Below, piece after piece: positions 51,440 to 57,975 of a stretch of 64,000 nt of DNA; the stretch's first letter is position 1, and each line of letters starts with the position of its first letter. The stretch lies in assembly GCF_000798815.1 (NCBI RefSeq), contig NZ_JTLD01000012.1:1-64000 (forward strand), in the 5' to 3' direction. The position numbers and the translations under genes were made by a program. The notes under the pieces are model-generated. The model had not been told where the DNA came from, searched no databases, and saw only the letters and a program-made list of their open reading frames with translations. Source of the stretch: Alistipes sp. ZOR0009 (GTDB lineage Bacteria; Bacteroidota; Bacteroidia; Bacteroidales; ZOR0009).

Positions 51440-51841
51440 CTAATTTCTGATCCAAGTGAATTTGGGACCATATGCATAAAAGGCAGAAGTAATCATTTCG
51501 TTATTTGAAAAGGAGTAAATCCTAAAAGCAGTTTGTGCTTTATTACTACCATCTACCCAAACGGCTTCTAGCCAGAAATACATCATATCTGTTGAGTACT
51601 TATAGCTACCAGAATAGATTTTATAATCATTACTATTTTGGTTCCCATAATCAATTCGCAAGGTAAACGTGCTATTACTGTTAAAAGTAAGCATGTAGTA
51701 ATCAACGTCCTCATTTTTATCAATAGCAGTCCAACATCCTACTAGATTTATAGCCTCTTTTTCTTCTTTTTTGCATCCGGTTAAAAACAGGGTTAATGCA
51801 ACAAAAAATAAGAATGTCAACTTTAATAATAATCGGTTCAT
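51440..51841 (-). CDS. Small lipoprotein, lipocalin-like, 133 aa
   Basis: This 133-aa protein has a lipobox (FLTGC) followed by KKEEKEAI and LVGCWTAIDKNED, then alternating strands ending KFTWIRN. The pattern, NLVGCW at the start and YMLTFNSNSTFTLRI, suggests a lipocalin-like beta-barrel domain. Two more lipoproteins in this stretch have the same layout. A decayed copy of its C-terminus lies directly downstream at 51361. Confidence 0.72.
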   Translation of the reverse strand: MNRLLLKLTFLFFVALTLFLTGCKKEEKEAINLVGCWTAIDKNEDVDYYMLTFNSNSTFTLRIDYGNQNSNDYKIYSGSYKYSTDMMYFWLEAVWVDGSNKAQTAFRIYSFSNNEMITSAFYAYGPKFTWIRN

Positions 51842-51983
51842 GTTGTTTTTTATGTTTCCTTTACTCGACTTAGGCGGTGCCTAAGCCTTTTTGATTCTTG
51901 CAGGCTAAACCTACGGTGATAGTCAGGACGAGGTAGGACCTCGTCCAAACAGGGAGCAGTATACGTCATACATACAAGAATTA

Positions 51984-53537
51984 TTAATTCTTAATACAAC
52001 GGACTGGTAATCCCATCGTTTTGGGATCTGTCAATGGAAATAAATTATCACTAAAACCTAAAAAAATCTCATAGGCATCTGAAGAAGAATACGACGAAGA
52101 AGTCCACCAGACAGTACTAGAACTATCATAGTTGAAAGGTCCACCCCAATTACGCCAACCTGCAGGTAGAGCAGTAAAACCGCTACTATTGTCATTTTGG
52201 ACAAGAGATGAGTGAGTATACCAACCTGTTGTTGCTCTCAAAGATTTCCCACCGGCATCACCTCCTGAATAAGCTAAAAGTCTAGTCCAGTCATCTTTTG
52301 TTGCTACATGCCAGTTTACAGGACAAAGATTACGGCTATCTATAACAGTATAGAAGTTGTATAACGCACCATTATTTTTATTTGCAATATTATTTTCGTA
52401 CCAACAGTATGCTCCTTTGGTCTGGCTACGCCATTCGGTATCGCCTATTACATTGGGTATGTCGTCACCATTTCGATACTTGGTTGTTTTTAGGTTTTCA
52501 ACCATCCATGTTTGAGTGCCAATAACCGCAGTATTGTAAATATTGCCAACAATATCCGTTACTGTGTTTAGAGTTGTAAAACTTATCTGATTACCGTATT
52601 GAGTGCTATATTTATTAGTGACGTAGGCTCGAACATAGTAGTTAGTATTTGACTTAAGAGTTGTCAGGTTACTTACAAAGTCCCAAAGTACAGTGGTTTC
52701 AGAGGTTTTGCCTTCACTATTTTCTAAAGTAGGGTTTTGTGACCTACTCCAAACTACTCCTCTTCCTATAATTTCAGGAACTCCCTTTTCTGATGAAATA
52801 TTACCTCCACTAATTGCAGATGAAGAAGTGATGCTAGTCGCAATTGTGGTTGTAATATTCATTTCAACAATTGAGGTTTTAAATGTTTGTTGATTACCAT
52901 AAGTTGTTCCAGTATTGTTTGTAGCATAGGCCCTAACGTAATAAGTGGTATTTGGAATAAGATCTGTTAAACTACTTGTAAAGTTTCCTATGCCAGTGCC
53001 ATCGGTTGTTTTGCCTTGATTATTTTCAAGTGTTGGGTTTTGCGATGTGCTCCAAATTGTGCCACGGGCAATTATTGAAAATCCTCCATCGGAGCTAATA
53101 CTGCCTCCGCAAAGAGCTGTTGTTATAGTAATTGCTGAAATATTTGCAGTAGTTAAAACAGGAAGCCCAATTTGAGTTCTAAATGATTGCAGATTACCAA
53201 AGTTAGTGCCTACTTTATTAGTTGCGAACGCCTTTACATAGTATGTAGTATTAGGCTCTAAACCAATTAGAGCAATACTAAATGGACCGATGTCAGTTTT
53301 TTTTGCAAATTTTTCTCCTGTTGTTTCGGGATTTAATAAGGTACCAATATAAACTCCACACTCAGTAACAACAGAACCTCCGTCGCTGATCACATTACCA
53401 CCGACAGTTACTGAGTTTGAGGTGACGAATTTTACACTTTCAGTCGTTATGGTTGGTTTTTGCGCTGTTTCTTCTTTTTTGCAAGCATTGAGTGCTAAAA
53501 AGCAAGAAGCAATTGCTATTAATTTAAGATTTTTCAT
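51984..53537 (-). CDS. FISUMP-domain lipoprotein with Fn3-like repeats
   Basis: This 517-aa protein has a lipobox (LNAC), three Fn3-like repeats (each with a strand pattern SDGGSVVTECGV or similar and a TTYYVRAYATN ending) and a C-terminal FISUMP domain (residues about 330-517: TQTWMVENLKTTKYRNGD, CPVNWHVATKDDWTRL, GFTALPAGWRN, MGLPVRCIKN). FISUMP domains are found in surface lipoproteins of Bacteroidota and Fibrobacter; their function is unknown. It is transcribed from its own promoter through the 58-nt leader element at 53557-53614. Confidence 0.9.
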   Translation of the reverse strand: MKNLKLIAIASCFLALNACKKEETAQKPTITTESVKFVTSNSVTVGGNVISDGGSVVTECGVYIGTLLNPETTGEKFAKKTDIGPFSIALIGLEPNTTYYVKAFATNKVGTNFGNLQSFRTQIGLPVLTTANISAITITTALCGGSISSDGGFSIIARGTIWSTSQNPTLENNQGKTTDGTGIGNFTSSLTDLIPNTTYYVRAYATNNTGTTYGNQQTFKTSIVEMNITTTIATSITSSSAISGGNISSEKGVPEIIGRGVVWSRSQNPTLENSEGKTSETTVLWDFVSNLTTLKSNTNYYVRAYVTNKYSTQYGNQISFTTLNTVTDIVGNIYNTAVIGTQTWMVENLKTTKYRNGDDIPNVIGDTEWRSQTKGAYCWYENNIANKNNGALYNFYTVIDSRNLCPVNWHVATKDDWTRLLAYSGGDAGGKSLRATTGWYTHSSLVQNDNSSGFTALPAGWRNWGGPFNYDSSSTVWWTSSSYSSSDAYEIFLGFSDNLFPLTDPKTMGLPVRCIKN

Positions 53538-53556
53538 TCACGCTTAAAATTTCCCG

Positions 53557-53614
53557 CTACTCATCTGGCTTTTCGGCAACCGCCCCGTTTTTTTGCGTGG
53601 TTTCTGGGCTCCAC
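53557..53614 (-). promoter_or_regulatory. 58-nt conserved leader element, copy 1
   Basis: This element on the minus strand reads GTGG-N10-CCAC-GC, then A7-CGGGG, then CCGAAAAGCC and GAGTAG at its end. It matches copy 2 (54731-54788) at 56 of 58 positions. TAGCTTTG (53634-53627), an exact promoter -7 element, lies 12 bases upstream of its start, so the transcript begins at or just before it. The start codon of the FISUMP gene (53537) is 19 bases downstream. Confidence 0.68.
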
Positions 53615-53626
53615 ACTATCTTGTTT

Positions 53627-53634
53627 CAAAGCTA
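53627..53634 (-). promoter_or_regulatory. Promoter ahead of leader copy 1
   Basis: TAGCTTTG is an exact TAnnTTTG element, 12 bases upstream of the leader. Confidence 0.6.
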
Positions 53635-53819
53635 CCAACACACATTGCTAGCCATTCTCTTTTGCTAACTTGATCGTTTTATATCAGGTCAGAAGCCTTG
53701 GGTACGTAAGCGTAACGAAGACGACACGCTAAGCGGAGCTTCACATTATTTTGTTGAAATTCTAAATCCTTGCTTCGTTTTATTGTTTGTGCGACTAATC
53801 AACACAAATGATTAGACAT

Positions 53820-54692
53820 TTATTCATTTATAGGCTTCTCTCTTATTATATTACCTTTACTATCATGGTATTCTATATACTTTTTATCTTGAAATATACC
53901 TGGTTCGGTCTTAATCCGTGAAGTTCCCTCAACGAATCGATCTTTATCAAGATGCTCTATATATTCATCTCCAAAGAATGTTTTACACTCCTTGTCAGAA
54001 CCGATCTTTTTACCATCCTCGTCACGGTATTCGCTTTCTCCATACTGTTTAAAGTGCCTCTCTTCACGACCATCTTCGTATTGTAAATGATCATACTCTG
54101 TTCCATCCCATGTTTTATCTTTGCTGGTAGTGGCATATCTCTGCCCATCTAATCCGTAATATTCTGTTTGTTTATCACCCAACAGACCCTCTGTCTCTTT
54201 TGTTTCATAAATTACTTCTCCATTAGGGTTATAGTGTTTTTTCTTACCGTCATTCCATATTTCGTCCCAAAAACTTGTTGCTATTCCTTCTTCCTTTTCA
54301 GTTGCTTTTTCGAGCATAGCAATTACAAGTTTATATGCGATGTAGAGAATCAGAATTGCAATGGCTACAATTACAGCAAAATATGATATGAAAAGAATTA
54401 TAGCTATCGAATATAACATTGCTGTAATTCGAACACCGCTCATTAAACCTGTATGACTAATAGTTTTTGTCCAAATAATTGGTTTCCATATCAACCAAAA
54501 ATATCCAGCTAAAATAAAAGAGAGCCATCCACTGATATTCAAAGATTGGCTTTGCTGATATTTTTGATCAATCCACTCAGAAAATCGAGATATAACTCGA
54601 TTAATCCAACTGTTGTTGATTAATGCTATGATTCCAGCGAATAATAATGGAGATGCAAATAATATAACCTCAATAATACTGTCGGTTGTCAT
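53820..54692 (-). CDS. Hypothetical membrane protein with a charged C-terminal tail
   Basis: This 290-aa protein has hydrophobic segments near residues 7-27, 50-75 and 85-140 (IAILILYIAYKLVIAM) and a C-terminal 140-residue soluble tail made of repeated short strands of the type YYGLDGQRYATTS, DGREERHFKQYGESEY, KYIEYHDSKGNIIRE. The tail resembles MORN or toxin-associated GxY repeats in style, but no exact family can be named. It is preceded by leader copy 2. Confidence 0.72.
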   Translation of the reverse strand: MTTDSIIEVILFASPLLFAGIIALINNSWINRVISRFSEWIDQKYQQSQSLNISGWLSFILAGYFWLIWKPIIWTKTISHTGLMSGVRITAMLYSIAIILFISYFAVIVAIAILILYIAYKLVIAMLEKATEKEEGIATSFWDEIWNDGKKKHYNPNGEVIYETKETEGLLGDKQTEYYGLDGQRYATTSKDKTWDGTEYDHLQYEDGREERHFKQYGESEYRDEDGKKIGSDKECKTFFGDEYIEHLDKDRFVEGTSRIKTEPGIFQDKKYIEYHDSKGNIIREKPINE

Positions 54693-54730
54693 AAATTTTA
54701 TTTTAACAAAGAATTACTTCTCCTTTCTCC

Positions 54731-54788
54731 CTACTCATCAGGCTTTTCGGCAACCGCCCCGTTTTTTAGCGTGGTTTCTGGGCTCCAC
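54731..54788 (-). promoter_or_regulatory. 58-nt conserved leader element, copy 2
   Basis: This copy is almost identical to copy 1. It lies 38 bases upstream of the start codon of the membrane-protein gene. TATTCTTTG (54809-54801) upstream has the -7 form with a 3-base gap, 12 bases from the leader start. Confidence 0.66.
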
Positions 54789-55065
54789 TGTATCCTACTT
54801 CAAAGAATAAGTGTCTCCAACCTACTCCTGAAAGCCTCCCATCCGCTAATTAGCTTCTTGGACACACGCTGGAGTAGTCTGGCGCCACTCAAGAGTGCCT
54901 TCGACCTACTTCGGAGTGTTGTTTACCCACTCCAGAGTGAGATTTTGCCACTCAAGAGTGTCGGTGAGACCAGCAGGAGTGGTACAGAGCCACTCATTAG
55001 TGTTGCTTAACCACTCTGGAGTACCTTAGAGGCATTAGGGTGTGGCCTAAAGACTCTAAGGAGTA
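54783..55065. repeat. 21-bp-period array of CACTC-NN-GAGTG palindromes
   Basis: Seven 13-bp cores in a row, CCACTC-N-AGAGTG or close variants, end at 54897, 54918, 54939, 54960, 54981, 55002 and 55023, exactly 21 bp apart. Fainter copies continue the register on both sides (ends at 54813, 54834, 54855 and 54876, and at 55065). Each core is an inverted repeat, so the array presents dyad-symmetric sites on one face of the helix. It lies between the gene at 55088 and the promoter and leader of the gene at 53820. Confidence 0.8.
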
Positions 55066-55087
55066 AAGTGGGGAGGCTGGTTTGGCG

Positions 55088-55558
55088 CTACTTGACAGGA
55101 GCAGCCGCTTTTACCTTGGTCTTCTTAAAGAACAGGCCCATCTCGTCGGCGGTTATGGCTAAGCCAGGCACCTTATCCTTGTTCTGCTTCACGGCGCTGT
55201 AAATCTCCAGGGCCGCAACCATGGTATCGCTACCAACGGCCATGAAAGTCTTTTGAACGCTTTCGGCCAGCTCGTTAATCTGGTTGAATATGGGCCGAAG
55301 TGAGGTGAGCAGGTTGTAGTCCTTCATAAATTCGTCCTTTTCGAAAACGGCTGGCAGGATTTCGGGATGCGCCACTACGGTTTGGTAGGCCTTTTCGATA
55401 AAGGGGAGGTAGGCGTTGCCCACCTTAAAGAGGGTTGAGATGTCTTCGGTTTGGAGGCTGAGCAGGAAGCTAAGCTTCGCTTTTGCATCCGTAAGGCTTT
55501 TCTGAATGGCAGCGGCATCCTCTGCCGATAGTGCTGCCGAGATGAGGTTTTGTGCCAT
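55088..55558 (-). CDS. Hypothetical helical protein, 156 aa
   Basis: This 156-aa protein is predicted nearly all helical (AQNLISAALSAEDAAAIQKSL; LRPIFNQINELAESVQKTF; AALEIYSAVKQNKDK), ending in a basic alanine-valine-rich tail (KKTKVKAAAPVK). It has no signal peptide, yet it lies between exported lipoproteins. I do not recognise the family. It begins 28 bases after the stop of the gene at 55587 and is probably cotranscribed. Confidence 0.7.
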   Translation of the reverse strand: MAQNLISAALSAEDAAAIQKSLTDAKAKLSFLLSLQTEDISTLFKVGNAYLPFIEKAYQTVVAHPEILPAVFEKDEFMKDYNLLTSLRPIFNQINELAESVQKTFMAVGSDTMVAALEIYSAVKQNKDKVPGLAITADEMGLFFKKTKVKAAAPVK

Positions 55559-55586
55559 GGTAAAAAGTGTTAGTTGAGTTATGTTT

Positions 55587-55979
55587 TTACTTGCGTGTCC
55601 AAATCATATAGCTGCCATCTGCTGCATCGTTCTGCCATTTGGTAGCCGAGAGGATTTTGACCCCCTTGTAGGTGCCACCCCACGAACTGCCATTTGAATT
55701 GCCTTCGACGAATGTTAGCGTATGAGCGGTCTCATCGTAGGTATAGGTTGCCTTAAATACAGCGGTCTCCACACCATTCGAAGTAAAGTGTTTGCTGATG
55801 TAGGTGTTGTCGCTATTTAGGGTTAAGCGCATGATGTAATCGGGACCAGTGTTCTCCCAAGTGCCGATAAGGGTAAGGGGCTTGGGGGCAGGCTCCTCGC
55901 TCTTCGAACAGGCAGAAAATAGCATTACCATTGAAACGACTGCAATAGCAGCTGCTGAAAAGAAGCTTTTGGTTTTCAT
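55587..55979 (-). CDS. Small lipocalin-like lipoprotein, 130 aa
   Basis: This 130-aa protein has a lipobox (FSAC), then SKSEEPAPKPLTLIGTWEN and repeated strands (YIMRLTLNSDNTYISKHF; TYTYDETAHTLTFVEG), ending MIWTRK. It belongs to the lipocalin-like lipoprotein group seen also at 49876 and 51440. It is the first gene of a two-gene unit with the 156-aa protein and follows the leader copy 3 at 55999-56056. Confidence 0.75.
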   Translation of the reverse strand: MKTKSFFSAAAIAVVSMVMLFSACSKSEEPAPKPLTLIGTWENTGPDYIMRLTLNSDNTYISKHFTSNGVETAVFKATYTYDETAHTLTFVEGNSNGSSWGGTYKGVKILSATKWQNDAADGSYMIWTRK

Positions 55980-55998
55980 GATGGATTTTTTTGTTTTC

Positions 55999-56056
55999 CT
56001 ACTCCTGTGGCTTTTCGGTATCCTTCCCGTTTTTTAGGGTGGTTTCCTGCATCCAC
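55999..56056 (-). promoter_or_regulatory. 58-nt conserved leader element, copy 3
   Basis: This copy matches copy 2 at about 46 of 58 positions. It keeps the GTGG-N10-CCAC stem, AAAAAACGGG, CCGAAAAGCC and GAGTAG. TAGGTTTG (56075-56068) upstream is an exact -7 element, 11 bases from the leader start, with GTTG 20 bases farther as a -33 match. The start codon at 55979 is 19 bases downstream. A truncated relative of the 3' half lies at 56091-56114. Confidence 0.66.
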
Positions 56057-56067
56057 CAAGCAATACC

Positions 56068-56075
56068 CAAACCTA
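56068..56075 (-). promoter_or_regulatory. Promoter ahead of leader copy 3
   Basis: TAGGTTTG matches TAnnTTTG exactly, with GTTG (complement of 56096-56099) about 20 bases upstream as -33. Confidence 0.65.
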
Positions 56076-56227
56076 CATAACACCAACAGCCTACTCAACC
56101 CCTGCTTTTCGGGTTTTTATCCCCCCGAAAACGGGGTGTTTTTTTCTCTTTTTTCGGAGATTGGCACATTTTTTATATATTGCAACTGTTTAACTACATT
56201 TAACTATACATCCTAAGGATAATACAA

Positions 56228-56341
56228 ATGTTTAGAAGGCTAGTATTAGTCATCTCAGCCCTTCTCTTTACGTTGATATTTATAGGGATATCCGTGTGCC
56301 GTACTTATGGTTCGGGGGGGGGCTGTTGTGCATCCGGATAG
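56228..56341 (+). CDS. Signal-peptide fragment of the sensor kinase, ended by frameshift
   Basis: This 37-codon frame begins ATG at 56228 and encodes MFRRLVLVISALL and a hydrophobic run, a good signal peptide or membrane anchor. It enters the G9 tract (56314-56322) and stops 17 bases later (TAG at 56339-56341). With one G fewer it would join the kinase frame directly (GSGG-AVVHPDS). I therefore treat it as the 5' part of the kinase gene rather than as a separate gene. Confidence 0.6.
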   Translation: MFRRLVLVISALLFTLIFIGISVCRTYGSGGGCCASG

Positions 56342-57308
56342 TCTGCAACCGATGTTTTTGGCAGAGGATAGCTTATCTAGTAAGGATCTTTACCACCAGA
56401 GCTGTATTAACAAGCTTTCTGAGCAGCTGAAAGAGGAGAAAGCGGGTGCCGAGAGCTTGAGGCAGATTATTCGATATAGGAACGCGCAGCTTTGGAAGGA
56501 GGGGCAAAAACGAGCGGAGGTTTACCAGCTTTATGGTTTTTCCGTTGCTGTTCTTCTGCTGTTGGCCGCTCTTCTTTATCTTTTTTACCGTCGATCATTT
56601 AGAAGGCAAGTTGCCGATATCGTACAGCGAAACAAAATGGAGCAGGATCGCCTGCTTATGGTCGAAAGGGTGCGGGTACGAATGGAGTCGCTTGACGAGG
56701 AGCGAGAGCGTATATCCCGGAATTTGCACGATAGCATATCCAACAACTTGGTTTCTTTGGGGCTTCGCCTACGGGCAATGGAAGCAGGGGTGGGGCAGAA
56801 GCAGGAGCTTCTTTATATGGTGGAGAGTACGCATCGGGAGATTAGAGCCATCATGCACAACCTGAGCTCCCCGAGTCTGGACGCCATGCCGTTCGAGCAG
56901 CTCTTTCGATACCACATCGAGCTGATGAACGGCAAATCTGAATTTCAGGTAGAGGGGATGCTGCTTCCCGAAGAGGGTTGGAGCGAGCTTCACCTAAAGT
57001 TTCAAACCGAGCTGTTTCGGGTGGTGCAGGAGGTTACGGGCAACATCGTTAAGCACTCGAAAGCGGCCAGAGTTACCATTACGCTGCGTCGCGATCAGGA
57101 TGGTATTAGCTTGATGGCAGAAGACGATGGGGTAGGAATGAATGCTGGTTTAACCGCTGTTGGGTTTGGAATGAAAAATCTAAAGGCAAGAGTAGAATAC
57201 CTTGGAGGCGATATCCAGGTTAGCTCCAAGCCAATGAGCGGCACGGTTGTTCGTATTTTTATTCCTACCAATAAGGTTCCCTATACCGCAGTAGCTGCTT
57301 TAGATTAG
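56307..57308 (+). CDS. Sensor histidine kinase (HisKA_3), N terminus out of frame in this sequence
   Basis: This 333-aa frame has a short N-terminal region, a transmembrane helix at about residues 78-94 (SVAVLLLLAALLYLF), a HisKA_3 dimerisation domain with the phospho-acceptor H141 in RISRNLHDSISNN, and an HATPase domain (NIVKHSKAARVTI, DDGVGM, GFGMKNLKARVEYLGG). It autophosphorylates and should pass the phosphate to the LuxR-type regulator 45 bases downstream. The ATG at 56307 is an accidental start inside the region preceding the G9 tract. The natural N terminus is most likely the signal peptide at 56228, one base out of register here; the joined protein would be 359 aa. This may be slipped-strand phase variation or a sequencing error. 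Confidence 0.88.
   Translation: MVRGGAVVHPDSLQPMFLAEDSLSSKDLYHQSCINKLSEQLKEEKAGAESLRQIIRYRNAQLWKEGQKRAEVYQLYGFSVAVLLLLAALLYLFYRRSFRRQVADIVQRNKMEQDRLLMVERVRVRMESLDEERERISRNLHDSISNNLVSLGLRLRAMEAGVGQKQELLYMVESTHREIRAIMHNLSSPSLDAMPFEQLFRYHIELMNGKSEFQVEGMLLPEEGWSELHLKFQTELFRVVQEVTGNIVKHSKAARVTITLRRDQDGISLMAEDDGVGMNAGLTAVGFGMKNLKARVEYLGGDIQVSSKPMSGTVVRIFIPTNKVPYTAVAALD
56314..56322 (+). repeat. G9 homopolymer tract in the kinase gene
   Basis: Nine consecutive Gs lie at the junction between the signal-peptide frame and the kinase frame. Eight Gs would give one continuous gene. Together with 60157-60165 it is the longest G tract I noticed in the window; others reach only six. Confidence 0.85.
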
Positions 57309-57353
57309 TGGGTATGCATGTGAAATTCGTGATATAAAGTAAATAGGTTAACG

Positions 57354-57974
57354 ATGAAGCAAAAAATATTTTTACTAGACGATCATCCGATGGTCATAAA
57401 TGGGATTGCAGAATTTCTTTCTACCATATCCGATGTGGAGGTGGTCGGGATTTGTACCGATCCACAAGTTGCCGTAAAAAGCATCGAGGAAGCGGCTCCC
57501 GATCTGCTGATTTTTGATTACCAGCTTCCCGGGACTACGGGGATGGAGCTTTTTTGCAAAGTTCGATCGGTGTTCCCATCCCTGAAAGGGATTTGCTACA
57601 CGCAGCATTGCGAAGCTTGGATTGTGCAGAGTATCCTGAAGGCGAAGGTAAACGGCATCGTGCTTAAATCGGAAGATCCAGAAATATTGGCAAGTGCCGT
57701 AGATGCAGTACTTCAGGGCGAGGAGTTTTTTTCACCTATAATTATGAAGGTGGTGTGTAGTACCTATACGAAGCCGAGGAGCTTTAATTTAACCAACCGA
57801 GAAGTTGAGGTGCTACGGCTGATTGCTGAAGAACGATCTTCAAAAGAAATAGCCGATTGCTTATGCCTTTCGGTAGCCACGGTAGAGGATTATCGGAAAA
57901 ATCTGTTAATGAAAATGGAGGTGAGGAATATGGCCGGCTTGGTGCTGAAGGCTTCAAAAATGGGGATTCTCTAG
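57354..57974 (+). CDS. LuxR/NarL family response regulator
   Basis: This 206-aa protein has a receiver domain (residues 1-120; acidic D9-D10, phospho-acceptor D55 in LLIFDYQLPG, K in LKSED) and a C-terminal LuxR helix-turn-helix (residues 144-200; LTNREVEVLRLIAEERSSKEIADCL). It is the natural partner of the kinase upstream. The next gene starts one base after its stop codon, so it is translationally coupled with the propeller-phosphatase gene. Confidence 0.94.
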   Translation: MKQKIFLLDDHPMVINGIAEFLSTISDVEVVGICTDPQVAVKSIEEAAPDLLIFDYQLPGTTGMELFCKVRSVFPSLKGICYTQHCEAWIVQSILKAKVNGIVLKSEDPEILASAVDAVLQGEEFFSPIIMKVVCSTYTKPRSFNLTNREVEVLRLIAEERSSKEIADCLCLSVATVEDYRKNLLMKMEVRNMAGLVLKASKMGIL

Positions 57975-57975
57975 G

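Noticed and set aside
51842-51983. Leader element copy 4 before the lipoprotein gene at 51440
   Set aside because: The spacer has its own hairpins (TTAGGCGGTGCCTAA and GACGAGGT/ACCTCGTC) but lacks the CCGAAAAGCC and GTGG-CCAC features of the 58-nt element.
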